This document shows positions 1-9,228 of a stretch of DNA of 27,247 nt, in pieces; positions within the stretch are counted from its first letter, which is position 1; each line of letters opens with the position of its first letter. The DNA comes from Brevundimonas sp. (GTDB lineage Bacteria; Pseudomonadota; Alphaproteobacteria; Caulobacterales; Caulobacteraceae): positions 1-27,247 of the forward strand of contig NZ_JAVHLH010000008.1 of assembly GCF_031082345.1 (NCBI RefSeq), given 5' to 3'. The notes beneath the pieces were generated by a model, which worked only from the letters and a program-made list of their open reading frames with translations, ran no database searches and had not been told where the DNA came from. The position numbers and the translations under genes were made by a program.

Positions 1-848
1 GCCAGGAAGTCCGATTTGGCCGCGTTGGCCGTCTCGGCCGCGAGCTTGGCCTCGCTCAGTTCGGCGGTCCGGGTCGCCACCGTGTCCTCGAGGCCGGCGA
101 CGTGGTCCGCGATCCGCCGGTCACGCTCGCGCAGGCCCTGCAGCATCGACCGCAGGCCGCCGACGAGGTCGCCGACCTCGCCGTCGGCGCGGATGTCGGG
201 ATCGGCGGAATAGTCCTCGGAATCGCGCACCTGATTGGCAAAGGCCGCCAGGCGCACGATCGGTTCGCTGATTCTGCGGGCCATGCGCAGGGCGATCACC
301 AGGCCGCCCAGCGCCGCGATGGCCGTGCCCAGCAGGGCCACCAGGACCGAGCCGAGCACGCGCTCGCGCAGGCCTGGCGTCTTGGCCAGAAGGGTGATGC
401 GGCCGACCGGTTCGCCCTGGCTGACCACGGGCGTGCTGACCTGCACCGTGCCCGTCGTCAGCACCGACCAGACCGACATCCGGTCGCCGTCCGTCACCCG
501 GGCGTCGGACGCCAGCCGCACGCCGCCGCCGGTTTCCGCCAGCAACTCGCCGGACTTCGCTTCAATGCGGCCATAGGTGACGGCCGGCGTCTGGGCGATG
601 GCGCGGAGCGCCGTGAAGGTCCCGACGCGGTCGCCCTCCCTGACAGAGTCCGCCGCGAACGAACCGATCACATTGGCCGTCTGGGTGAGGCCATCCGCCT
701 CGAGCGCGGTCTGCCGCCGGGCGTCGGTCCAGCCCATGATCGGGGCGACCACGACGCACGTCGCCGCCAGGGCGGCAAGGACCAGCCCTACCAGCTTCTG
801 GCGAATGGAACCGCCGCTTCTGTGAGACGAACTCCCCAATACGGCCAC
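1..848 (-). CDS. Membrane sensor histidine kinase, N-terminal part (runs off left edge)
   Basis: Partial gene; about 282 codons are visible and the 3' end lies outside the window. Reading the minus strand from a GTG at 848, with a GAAGG ribosome site 7 nt upstream, gives a short basic N-terminus, a first membrane helix at about residues 18-38, a periplasmic sensor region of about 105 residues, a second helix at about 148-172, and then a HAMP-like linker and coiled coil. The last visible residues, AKSDFLA, are the usual entry into a HisKA dimerisation domain whose phospho-accepting His would follow just outside. Many kinases with this entry are hybrids with a C-terminal receiver, but that cannot be seen here. 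The gene is divergent from the receiver protein at 959, an obvious candidate partner. The ligand is unknown. The histidine kinase call is strong; the exact start is moderately sure. Confidence 0.85.
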   Translation of the reverse strand, partial: MAVLGSSSHRSGGSIRQKLVGLVLAALAATCVVVAPIMGWTDARRQTALEADGLTQTANVIGSFAADSVREGDRVGTFTALRAIAQTPAVTYGRIEAKSGELLAETGGGVRLASDARVTDGDRMSVWSVLTTGTVQVSTPVVSQGEPVGRITLLAKTPGLRERVLGSVLVALLGTAIAALGGLVIALRMARRISEPIVRLAAFANQVRDSEDYSADPDIRADGEVGDLVGGLRSMLQGLRERDRRIADHVAGLEDTVATRTAELSEAKLAAETANAAKSDFL

Positions 849-958
849 CCGATAACCTTCAGTTATTGTGGTTTATACTGTCCCTTAATGACTCGAGGCT
901 TAATGCTCAGCCTTGTCGGGGGACGAGGGGAGGCGGGACGCCTTCCGGGGAGGTCCCA

Positions 959-1390
959 ATGAGTAGCGGTTTCTTCTATGTCCTGCAGGACGAGGCCCGG
1001 ATCCTGTTCGTCGATGACGACCCGATCCTGAGAGCCTTCGCCCAGGTCAATCTGGCCACCCCGAGCACGCAGGTCGATCTCGCCGAGGACGGCGACGCCG
1101 CGCTCGCTTGCCTGAAGAACGCCCGCTACGACCTCGTCCTTCTCGACCTTGAGATGCCCGGCGTCGACGGCTTCGAGGTTCTGACCCGCATCCGGACCGA
1201 TCCGGCGCTGAAAGATCTCGCCGTCATTGTCCAGACGGGCCGCGAGGACGTCGAAGCCATAGACCGTTGCTTCCACCTCGGCGCCACGTCTTTCGTGATG
1301 AAGCCGCTGAACTGGCGGCTGCTCGCCTACCAGATCCGTTATGTCCTGCGCGCCGAACGGGTGGCCGCTGCCGGAAGGGCCGCGGCATGA
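959..1390 (+). CDS. Single-domain response regulator (receiver only)
   Basis: A 143-residue CheY-like receiver with no output domain. All the phosphorylation residues are present: acidic pair D19/D20, phospho-acceptor D63 in LLDLEMPG, switch T93 and the invariant lysine K115 in FVMKP. About 25 residues follow K115, too few for a DNA-binding or enzymatic domain, so it should act by protein contact or as a phosphate shuttle. The ATG at 959 is preferred over in-frame codons further upstream because it has a GGGGAGG ribosome site at 5-nt spacing and the receiver fold begins about 13 residues later. It is divergent from the membrane kinase at 848, which suggests a cognate pair, and lies 46 bp ahead of a small membrane protein on the same strand. 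Its downstream partner is unknown. Confidence 0.9.
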   Translation: MSSGFFYVLQDEARILFVDDDPILRAFAQVNLATPSTQVDLAEDGDAALACLKNARYDLVLLDLEMPGVDGFEVLTRIRTDPALKDLAVIVQTGREDVEAIDRCFHLGATSFVMKPLNWRLLAYQIRYVLRAERVAAAGRAAA

Positions 1391-1436
1391 CCCTCCCGAC
1401 TGGACGTCTGGCAGCAATCTCGAACAGGAGTGAGTG

Positions 1437-1859
1437 ATGGCCATGGAAGCCGAAACACTGGCCCACAAACAGGAAGAGGCGGCGCTTGTCCGGGAACGGC
1501 GGGCGCGCGCCGAACGGCGGGGTCGAGACCGGCGCAAGCCGGGCACGCGCGTCAACCAGAATGCGCCGATGCGTTCGACGCTGCGCGGCGTCGGCCTCAG
1601 CGCTCTCGGCGTCGTCGCCACCATCATGGTGATCACCGTCGTCTACAGCCAGATCGCCCAGGTCTCGCTGCCGTATGTCACCCTGGCCTTCGAGGCGGGC
1701 GCGCTGGCCGTCGCGGTCATTGTCGTGGCGCTCGGCTTCGTGGAGCAGCGGCTGACCGAGATCCGTCTCGAGCTGATGATGCTGAACGGCGGACGCAGGC
1801 AGCAGGACGACCGGCGTCAGGGGGCCCGGCGCGGCGAAGGCGAAGCGACCGCCGAGTAA
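1437..1859 (+). CDS. Small two-helix membrane protein of unknown function
   Basis: A 140-residue protein I do not recognise. The first 45 residues are highly charged, rich in Arg and Glu, and look helical or coiled-coil. Two hydrophobic helices follow, at about 51-70 and 82-103, separated by a short loop, and then a charged Arg/Gln/Asp/Glu-rich tail. The short loop between the helices suggests a hairpin with both charged ends in the cytoplasm. The ATG at 1437 has an AGGAG ribosome site 6 nt upstream; a GTG one codon earlier is also open but is less well spaced. It follows the single-domain response regulator by 46 bp on the same strand and is probably co-transcribed with it, so it may be a partner of that signalling module. 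This link is inferred from position only. Confidence 0.75.
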   Translation: MAMEAETLAHKQEEAALVRERRARAERRGRDRRKPGTRVNQNAPMRSTLRGVGLSALGVVATIMVITVVYSQIAQVSLPYVTLAFEAGALAVAVIVVALGFVEQRLTEIRLELMMLNGGRRQQDDRRQGARRGEGEATAE

Positions 1860-1975
1860 TCCCGATGGGTCATCCGATTTCGCATAATATATCTTAGGCG
1901 CAACATGGCGGCGCCCCGGGCTCTCGCCAATCCCGCGTTCTCGCGCTACGCCTCCTTCCCGGACAAGGAGCGACC

Positions 1976-2158
1976 ATGGCGGGCCTGAAGGACAAGCGCG
2001 GATTCATCGACAAGGACCGGCTCGACCTGTCGGAGCGTCAGGCCGTCGAATACTGGATGAAGCGCTGGGGCGTCACCCGCGACCAGATCACCGCCGCCCA
2101 CCGCAAGGCCGGCCGCATGGTCAAGGACATCGCCGCCGAGCTCGGCAAGAAGCGTTAG
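1976..2158 (+). CDS. DUF3606 domain protein
   Basis: A 60-residue, strongly basic protein. The pattern of a short KDK/DLS lead followed by AVEYWMKRWGVTRDQITAA and a lysine-rich end is typical of the DUF3606 family: small proteins, common in Alphaproteobacteria, with a predicted helical fold and no assigned function. The ATG has an AAGGAG ribosome site 6 nt upstream. The gene fills nearly the whole length expected for the family. Its TAG stop overlaps, tail to tail, the TAA stop of the GNAT gene on the other strand, leaving no room for a terminator between them. The 116 bp upstream are relatively AT-rich around 1884-1896 and may hold its promoter, but no convincing boxes were found. Confidence 0.8.
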   Translation: MAGLKDKRGFIDKDRLDLSERQAVEYWMKRWGVTRDQITAAHRKAGRMVKDIAAELGKKR

Positions 2159-2628
2159 ACCGACGCCGAAGCGCGCCAGCAGACCATGATGCCATCATCG
2201 GGGTCGACCCGCGTCCCGGTCCGCGTGAACCCGTTCCGCTCAAGGACTCGCTGTGAGGCCGGATTGCTGATGGACGTTTCCGCAATCACGGCTGTCAGGT
2301 CGCCGCGAAGCCGGGCCCAGGCCAGAACTTCACTCACCGCCTGCCTGGCGATCCCCTGCCCGTGCCGGGTTTCCGCAACGCCATAGCCGATCTCGATAGC
2401 GCCATCTTCTGTCGGCTCGGCCTTGATCGAGCACAGGCCCACGACCTCACCGCCGTCCACGATCCACCATGCCGCCGGGCTGCAGGTCACCCCGACCTTG
2501 CGAGCGAGGTCCCGTAGCATGGCCACGACGGGCGCCGGTGCGACACCCCCGTCCGCGACCCGAAGTCCGCGCACGAGACCCCGTTCGTTCAGGTCGTCGA
2601 AATCAGCATCCTCGACCGGCAGGATCAC
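2155..2628 (-). CDS. GNAT-family N-acetyltransferase
   Basis: A 157-residue acetyltransferase of the GNAT fold, transferring an acetyl group from acetyl-CoA to an unknown amine. The acetyl-CoA pyrophosphate loop is visible as RHGQGIA (family pattern Q/R-x-x-G-x-G/A), preceded by the beta strand IEIGYGV and followed by the NPASQRVLERNGF helix-strand typical of the RimJ/RimL-like C-terminal half. The start is a GTG at 2628 whose G is also the last base of the lpd TAG stop (TAGTG), which points to translational coupling with lpd. The gene is therefore probably the last of the pdh-linked transcript. Acetylation of a PDH or other metabolic protein is possible, but nothing in the sequence shows the substrate. 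Confidence 0.82.
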   Translation of the reverse strand: MILPVEDADFDDLNERGLVRGLRVADGGVAPAPVVAMLRDLARKVGVTCSPAAWWIVDGGEVVGLCSIKAEPTEDGAIEIGYGVAETRHGQGIARQAVSEVLAWARLRGDLTAVIAETSISNPASQRVLERNGFTRTGTRVDPDDGIMVCWRASASV

Positions 2629-4031
2629 TACAGGTGCAGCACCCGTTGGTACGCGTCCAGCGAGGCCTCGTGCATGGCCTCGGACATGGTCGGGTGCGGA
2701 TAGACGATGCCGTGCATCTCCTCCTCCGTGGCCTCCATGGCGATGGCGGTGACGAAGCCCTGGATCATCTCGGTGACCTCGGCGCCGATCATGTGGGCCC
2801 CGATCAGCGCGCCGGTCCTGGCGTCGAAGATCACCTTGACGAAGCCCTCGATCTCGCCGGCGGCCACGGCCTTGCCGTTCACCCGGAACGGGAAGCGGCC
2901 GACCTTGACCTCGCGTTTGGCCTCGCGGGCCCCCTGCTCGGTGATCCCGACCGAGGCGACCTGCGGCTGGGCGTAGGTGCAGCCGGCGATCGGCGAGTGG
3001 ACGTTCGGCGTCTTGTAGCCGGCGATATGCTCGGCGGCGTGGATGCCCTCGTGCGAGGCCTTGTGGGCCAGCCAGGGCGCGCCGGCGCAGTCGCCGATGG
3101 CGTACAGCCCCTTCACATTCGTCTGGCAATGGCCGTCGATGGTGATGTGGCCGCGGTCCATGTTCACGCCCAGCGCCTCCAGGCCGATGCCGTCGGTGTT
3201 GGCGGTGATGCCGACCGCCGAAATGCACACCTCGGCCTCCAGGGTCTCGGCCTTGCCGCCGGCCTCGATGGCGACCTGAACCCCCTTCCCGCCCTTCGAC
3301 ACCTTGGTGACCTTGCAGCCGGCGCGGAATTTCATGCCGCGCTTCTCGAAGGCCTTCTGAGCGGCCTTCGAGACCTCCTCGTCCTCGACCGGCATGATCC
3401 GGTCGACCGCTTCCACCACGGTAACTTCCACGCCCAAGGCTCTGTAGAAGCTGCCGAATTCCACGCCGATGGCGCCAGAGCCGATGACCACGATCGAGGC
3501 CGGCATCTTCTTGGGGGCCATGGCCTCGCGATAGGCCCAGATGCGGTCGCCGTCGGCCTCGAGACCGATCTGCGGGATCGCCTTGGCGCGGGCTCCCACC
3601 GCCAGCATCACGGTCTTCGCCTCGACCGTGCGCGAACCGCCGGCCTTCAGCGCGACGACGACTTTCGGGGCCGCAGCGCCCTTCTCCAGCTTCGCCGAGC
3701 CCTCGATCACCTCGATCTTGTGCTTCTTCATCAGGAAGGCGACGCCCTTGTTCATCTGGGCGGCCACGCCGCGCGAGCGCTGGATGATGGCGTCGAAATC
3801 GAAGCCGACCTTCTCGGCCGACAGACCGTAGTCCTTCAGATGCGACAGGCTCTCGTATTTCTCGCCCGACTTGAGCAGCGCCTTGGTCGGGATGCAGCCC
3901 CAGTTCAGGCAGATGCCGCCCAGCGCCTCGCGCTCGACGATCGCCGTCTTCAGGCCCAGCTGGCTGGCGCGAATGGCGGCCACATAGCCGCCGGGACCGG
4001 AACCGATGACGATCAGATCGAACTCAGCCAT
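2628..4031 (-). CDS. lpdA: Dihydrolipoyl dehydrogenase (PDH E3)
   Basis: A 467-residue FAD- and NAD-dependent dihydrolipoyl dehydrogenase, which reoxidises the dihydrolipoyl groups of 2-oxoacid dehydrogenase complexes with NAD+. Visible features in order: the FAD-binding GSGPGGY at residues 11-17, the redox-active disulfide C41/C46 in GGICLNWGCIPTK, the NAD-binding VIGSGAIGVEFGSF in the middle, a second FAD contact in YAIGDCAGAPWLAHKAS, and the catalytic His446-Glu451 pair in HPTMSE near the C-terminus. The length is normal and there is no fused lipoyl domain. An AAGGAG site precedes the ATG. It lies in the pdh cluster after pdhC and the DUF3667 gene, so it most likely serves PDH; it may also be shared with the 2-oxoglutarate and glycine systems. 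Its stop overlaps the GNAT start by one base. Confidence 0.97.
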   Translation of the reverse strand: MAEFDLIVIGSGPGGYVAAIRASQLGLKTAIVEREALGGICLNWGCIPTKALLKSGEKYESLSHLKDYGLSAEKVGFDFDAIIQRSRGVAAQMNKGVAFLMKKHKIEVIEGSAKLEKGAAAPKVVVALKAGGSRTVEAKTVMLAVGARAKAIPQIGLEADGDRIWAYREAMAPKKMPASIVVIGSGAIGVEFGSFYRALGVEVTVVEAVDRIMPVEDEEVSKAAQKAFEKRGMKFRAGCKVTKVSKGGKGVQVAIEAGGKAETLEAEVCISAVGITANTDGIGLEALGVNMDRGHITIDGHCQTNVKGLYAIGDCAGAPWLAHKASHEGIHAAEHIAGYKTPNVHSPIAGCTYAQPQVASVGITEQGAREAKREVKVGRFPFRVNGKAVAAGEIEGFVKVIFDARTGALIGAHMIGAEVTEMIQGFVTAIAMEATEEEMHGIVYPHPTMSEAMHEASLDAYQRVLHL

Positions 4032-4113
4032 ACGAATAATCTCCTTGAGCAGCGCCTCTTAACCCGCCGGGAACGCGAAAGGCACCCTCCCCGCCTCGCC
4101 GCGAAACGAAATG

Positions 4114-5079
4114 TCAGGCCAGCATGAAGGCCATCCACGCTTCCAGATCCATGACGGTCAGCGCCGCCACGAGGGCCGCGGGAAAAAGCACCAGGCTGAA
4201 GTAGAGCGCCAGATGGATCGCGCCGCGAATGAGCGCCTGAAGCCGGCTGACGCCGTAGTAGCGGCTGGCCGCCAACGTGAAATAGGTCAGGAACGGCAGC
4301 ACGAGGGGCCACGCCGGCGCGTTCGCCCCGTACTTGTTCGCCAGGGCCAGCAGGATCAGCAGGATGAAGGCGGTGATATGCGCCCACATGGCGAACACCA
4401 GATGCTCCATGATCAGCCGCCTTCGTCCAAAGAACGGCGCCAGCATCAGGGCGTAGAGCGGCATCAGCAGCCAGATCGCATTGGGCAGCCAGCCAGCCAG
4501 CCGCTCGGAGATCGCCGCCTGTTCCAGGTTGGAAACGTTCTCGTAGAGCAGGTTCTGGCGGTCGGTTTCGGTCGTGGCGCGCGCCGCCGCGGCCGCGATC
4601 GCCGCGGTGACGGCGGGGTCGATGGCCGGCTCGACGCGCCGCTGCATCCATCGCTCGCCCTGGGTCGCGTTCTCGAGGTGAACCGTCGCGCCGTCCGGAT
4701 CGGCGCGCGCGGTGACGGGACGGTCCGGATCCGTCACCTGCGCGAGGTACTGGTACAGCTGCACGTCGGCGAAGTTCAACGTCAGCAGGAACAGGGCCGT
4801 GACGACCACGAACAGCTTCGTCGGGGTCTGGTAGAGCGAGCCCGCGCCGTCGCGGCAGGCTTCCAGCAGCCGCCCCGGCTTCACCGCCAGCGCGACGAGC
4901 GTACGCGCGGTGCGTCCGTCGACCAGATTGGTTTCGGAGAAGGCCTCGGCCGCCCAGTCGCGCAGGGGACGGGGCCGGGCGAGCGTGTCCTGGCCGCAGG
5001 TATGGCAGTAGCGACCGCGCAGAGCGGTCCCGCACGCCCGGCAGGCGGCCTCGTCCTCAACCGGCTGGCGTTCTGACAT
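4114..5079 (-). CDS. DUF3667 membrane protein with N-terminal zinc ribbon
   Basis: A 321-residue inner-membrane protein. The first 30 residues hold two CxxC knuckles, C13/C16 and C25/C28, in the arrangement CRACGTAL...YCHTCGQ, which is the signature of DUF3667 proteins and looks like a rubredoxin-type zinc ribbon facing the cytoplasm. About five hydrophobic helices follow, near residues 88-108, 212-235, 243-262, 270-290 and 300-318. Between the first and second helices is a charged, probably soluble region of roughly 100 residues. The function is unknown in the family. The gene sits between pdhC, 58 bp upstream, and lpd, 82 bp downstream, on the same strand and is probably part of the pdh transcript. 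Whether it has anything to do with PDH is open. Confidence 0.85.
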   Translation of the reverse strand: MSERQPVEDEAACRACGTALRGRYCHTCGQDTLARPRPLRDWAAEAFSETNLVDGRTARTLVALAVKPGRLLEACRDGAGSLYQTPTKLFVVVTALFLLTLNFADVQLYQYLAQVTDPDRPVTARADPDGATVHLENATQGERWMQRRVEPAIDPAVTAAIAAAAARATTETDRQNLLYENVSNLEQAAISERLAGWLPNAIWLLMPLYALMLAPFFGRRRLIMEHLVFAMWAHITAFILLILLALANKYGANAPAWPLVLPFLTYFTLAASRYYGVSRLQALIRGAIHLALYFSLVLFPAALVAALTVMDLEAWMAFMLA

Positions 5080-5137
5080 GCAGCCTCCCCCGTCCGGCCC
5101 ATCTTGACCGGGCGGCGGCAGGCCGCAAGCCCCGCCG

Positions 5138-6406
5138 TCAGGCCAGCATCGTGACCGGGTCTTCGATCATCGCCTTGAAGACCTGCAGGAATTTCGCGCC
5201 GATGGCGCCGTCCACGACGCGGTGATCGCAGGTCAGGGTGACGGTCATCACCGTGGCCACGGCCAGTTGGCCGTCCTTGACCACGGGGCGCGGCTCCCCG
5301 GCCCCGACGCTCATGATCGCGCCCTGGGGCTCGTTGATGATCGAGGCGAACGACTGGATGCCGAACATGCCGAGGTTGGACACGCTGAAGGTGCCGCCCT
5401 GGAACTCCTCGGGTTTCAGCTTGCGGTCGCGGGCGCGCTTGGCCAAGTCCTTCGACTCGGTCGCGATCTGCGACAGGGTCTTGGTCTCGGCCTTGCGGAT
5501 GATCGGAGTGATCAGGCCGCCGTCGATCGCAACCGCCATGGCCACATCGGCGTGGTGGTGCATGGCGATGCCTTCGGGCGAATAGCTGGCGTTGGCCTCC
5601 GGCACCGCCTTCAGGGCCATGGCGCTGGCCTTGATGATGAAGTCGTTGACCGAGACCTTGATCCCGTCCTTCTCCAGCATGGCGTTGACCCGCGCCCGCG
5701 ACGCCAGGAGGCCGTCGATCTCGCAGTCGATGTTGAGCGGGAAATGCGGCACGTCGCGGAAGCTGTCGGTCAGGCGCCGGGCGATGGCCTTGCGCATGCC
5801 GTCCAGCGGGACGAGGTCGTAGCTGCCGTCGGGGATGCCCATCTGGGCCAGCGACTGGACCTTGCGGGTCTCGCCGGATGGCGCCGCGGCGGCCGCGGAC
5901 GGAGCGGAGCCCTTCTCCGCACCCTCGAGGTCGCGTTTGACGATCCGGCCGTGCGGACCGGTGCCCTTGACCGTGGACAGGTCGATCCCGGCCTGGGCCG
6001 CCAGACGGCGCGCCAGGGGCGAGGCGAAGATGCGCTCGCCGTCGGCTTTCGCCGGGGCCTTCGGCGCAGGCGTGGCGTCGGCCTTCGAAGGCTCCGGCTT
6101 CGCCGCCTCGGCTTTCGGCGCTTCAGCCTTTGAAGCCTCGGCCTTCGGAGCGGGGGCGGCCGCGCCGCCTTCGTCCTTCAGACGGGCGATCGGCGTATTG
6201 ACCTTCACCCCCTCGGAGCCCTCGGCCACGAGGATGTCAGTGATCTCGCCCTCGTCGACGGCCTCGACCTCCATGGTCGCCTTGTCGGTCTCGATCTCGG
6301 CGATGACGTCGCCGGCCTTGACCGTGTCGCCGACCTTGACGTGCCATTTGGCCAGGACGCCCTCCTCCATGGTGGGCGACAGGGCGGGCATCAGGATGTC
6401 GGTCAT
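5138..6406 (-). CDS. pdhC: Pyruvate dehydrogenase E2, dihydrolipoyl acetyltransferase
   Basis: A 422-residue E2 core subunit of the pyruvate dehydrogenase complex; it accepts the acetyl group on its lipoyl arm and passes it to CoA. Domains in order: one lipoyl domain (about 1-76) with the lipoylated lysine K42 in ETDKATME, an Ala/Pro/Lys-rich hinge (about 80-120), a peripheral-subunit-binding domain (about 125-162, with ASPLARRLA and GTGPHGRI), a second linker, and the catalytic acyltransferase domain (about 190-422) ending with the active-site motif DHRVVDG, H395 and D399. The ATG shares the sequence ATGA with the stop of the DUF5076 gene upstream, so the two are translationally coupled. The family often has one to three lipoyl domains; this protein has one, with another on E1-beta. 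Confidence 0.97.
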   Translation of the reverse strand: MTDILMPALSPTMEEGVLAKWHVKVGDTVKAGDVIAEIETDKATMEVEAVDEGEITDILVAEGSEGVKVNTPIARLKDEGGAAAPAPKAEASKAEAPKAEAAKPEPSKADATPAPKAPAKADGERIFASPLARRLAAQAGIDLSTVKGTGPHGRIVKRDLEGAEKGSAPSAAAAAPSGETRKVQSLAQMGIPDGSYDLVPLDGMRKAIARRLTDSFRDVPHFPLNIDCEIDGLLASRARVNAMLEKDGIKVSVNDFIIKASAMALKAVPEANASYSPEGIAMHHHADVAMAVAIDGGLITPIIRKAETKTLSQIATESKDLAKRARDRKLKPEEFQGGTFSVSNLGMFGIQSFASIINEPQGAIMSVGAGEPRPVVKDGQLAVATVMTVTLTCDHRVVDGAIGAKFLQVFKAMIEDPVTMLA

Positions 6407-6716
6407 TGCGCGCTCCCTGTCTCGTCCGTGGGTTCGGCGACGGTCTGGACGTTCTGCGCCTTGAGGGCGTCGCTCATGCCGGCGAGAATCTGATTGTAGG
6501 CCGCCCGCTCGTCCATCCCGTGCCGCACCTTGTAGCCGTGCGCCATGTGGGTCGCGGCGTAGGCCAGCATGCGGCCGAACATGGCCGGGTCATTGAAGGC
6601 CGGCTTGATCGACATGACCGGCTCCTGCTTCGACCACCACATCCGCAGGATTTCGATCGCCTCCGGGTCGGCGGCGACGCTGGCGGGCGTCTTCAGCTGG
6701 TGCTCCTCGCGCTCGC

Positions 6717-6720
<4 letters not shown>
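6403..6720 (-). CDS. DUF5076 protein inside the pdh operon
   Basis: A 105-residue, probably soluble protein with no signal peptide or membrane helix. It resembles the DUF5076 family, small proteins of unknown function found in Alphaproteobacteria. Its recognisable core is [18 protein letters not shown], followed by a helical stretch with [15 protein letters not shown] and an acidic C-terminal tail. It is joined on both sides by 4-nt ATGA overlaps: its ATG overlaps the pdhB stop and its own stop overlaps the pdhC start. It must therefore be made from the same message as E1-beta and E2, in a coupled way. A structural, assembly or regulatory role in the PDH complex is a reasonable inference, but no catalytic motif is visible. 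The family name is from memory of the pattern and could be checked by profile search. Confidence 0.82.
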
Positions 6721-8080
<1,360 letters not shown>

Positions 8081-8084
<4 letters not shown>

Positions 8085-9115
8085 GCTGAGGCCTCCACAT
8101 AGACGTCGGTGTAGAGCTCGGAGGGATCCGGTTCCGGGCTTTCCTGGGCGAATTGAACGGCTTCGGCGACGATGGCCTTGACCTCGGCGTCGATGGCCTT
8201 GAGCTCGTCCTCGGTCGCCTTGGCGGCGGCCAGCAGGCTCTTGATATGGTCGATCGGGTCGCGGGTCTTCTTGACCTCGTCGACCTCTTCCTTGGTGCGG
8301 TATTTGGCCGGATCGCTCATGGAATGGCCACGATAGCGGTAGGTCTTCACCTCAAGGATGAAGGGGCCGCCCCCTTCCCTCGCCCGCTTGACGGCCTTGG
8401 CCACCGCGTCCCGCACGGCCAGCACGTCCATGCCGTCGACCTGTTCTCCGGGGATGCCGAAGCTGGCGCCGCGCTGGCTCAGGTCGGTCGTGGAGGACGA
8501 GCGCTCGATGCTCGTGCCCATGGCGTACTGGTTGTTCTCGATGATGTAGATGGCCGGCAGCTTCCACAGCTGGGCCATGTTGAAGCTCTCGTAGACCTGC
8601 CCCTGGTTGGCCGCCCCGTCGCCGAAATAGACGAAAGCGACCGAGTCATCGCCGCGGTAGCGGCCGGCGAAGGCCAGGCCGGTGCCCAGCGCCACCTGGG
8701 CCCCGACGATGCCGTGGCCGCCGTAGAAGCCGGTGGCGGTGTCGAACATGTGCATCGACCCGCCCTTGCCCTTCGACGAGCCGCCGATGCGGCCGGTGAG
8801 CTCGGCCATGACCTCCTTGGGGTCCATGCCGGCGGCCAGCATATGGCCGTGGTCGCGGTAGCCGGTGATGATCTTGTCGTGGCCCTGTTTGACGCTCTCC
8901 TGAACGCCGACGGCCACGGCTTCCTGGCCGATGTACAGGTGACAGAAGCCGCCGATCAGCCCCATTCCGTACAGCTGGCCGGCGCGCTCTTCGAAACGGC
9001 GGATCAGCACCATCTCGCGATAGAAGCGCAGCAGGTCCTCCTTCGAGGCCGTGGGCGTGTTGGGCAGTTTGGTCGCCTTGCTGGAATCAGCTTTGGCGGC
9101 GGGGGCTTTCGCCAT
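8081..9115 (-). CDS. pdhA: Pyruvate dehydrogenase E1 alpha subunit
   Basis: A 344-residue E1-alpha subunit that binds thiamine diphosphate and decarboxylates pyruvate together with PdhB. The thiamine-diphosphate/Mg motif is clear: GDG at 165-167 in [11 protein letters not shown], ending with the ENN at 193-195. Other family blocks are [38 protein letters not shown] and the loop [15 protein letters not shown]. The first 25 residues are Ala/Lys-rich and likely flexible. The length fits the alpha2-beta2 type of E1 found in Alphaproteobacteria. It is the first gene of the coupled unit pdhA-pdhB-DUF5076-pdhC and its stop overlaps pdhB by 4 nt. A 113-bp gap upstream contains a plausible promoter, listed separately. 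Confidence 0.97.
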
Positions 9116-9171
9116 CCGTCATCTCCCGGCTGGGCCCCGGTTCCAGGACCTCTTGTCGTTACGGAAAGGGG

Positions 9172-9200
9172 CTTTAGCAGCCTTCGTTCCCGAAACGCAA
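9172..9200 (-). promoter_or_regulatory. Candidate sigma-70 promoter of the pdh operon
   Basis: On the minus strand TTGCGT (9200-9195) is followed after 17 bp by CTAAAG (9177-9172). The extended -10 GCTAAAGC matches 7 of 8 positions of the Caulobacter housekeeping pattern GCTANAWC; the -35 matches only the TTG of TTGACG. It would start transcription roughly 50 nt upstream of pdhA. The eno gap holds a similar pair at the same 17-bp spacing. This is pattern matching by eye only. Confidence 0.35.
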
Positions 9201-9228
9201 AGCGCGCCGGCAGCGCTGTAACGAAAGT

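Noticed and set aside
102..962. A 286-codon plus-strand frame at the left edge
   Set aside because: The minus strand here reads as a histidine kinase with two membrane helices, HAMP-like linker and AKSDFLA; the plus frame has no domain and would run through the divergent promoter region.
2469..4127. A 552-codon open frame on the plus strand opposite lpd, and similar long frames opposite pdhC, pdhB, pdhA, eno and lipA
   Set aside because: They are mirror frames of well-recognised genes, with Arg/Gly/His/Leu-biased composition and no domain. High GC removes stop codons from these frames.
5113..5137. CGGCGG/CCGCCG hairpin right after the pdhC stop as a terminator
   Set aside because: Only 6 bp with a 13-nt loop and no T run on the minus strand; the following genes are close and likely co-transcribed.
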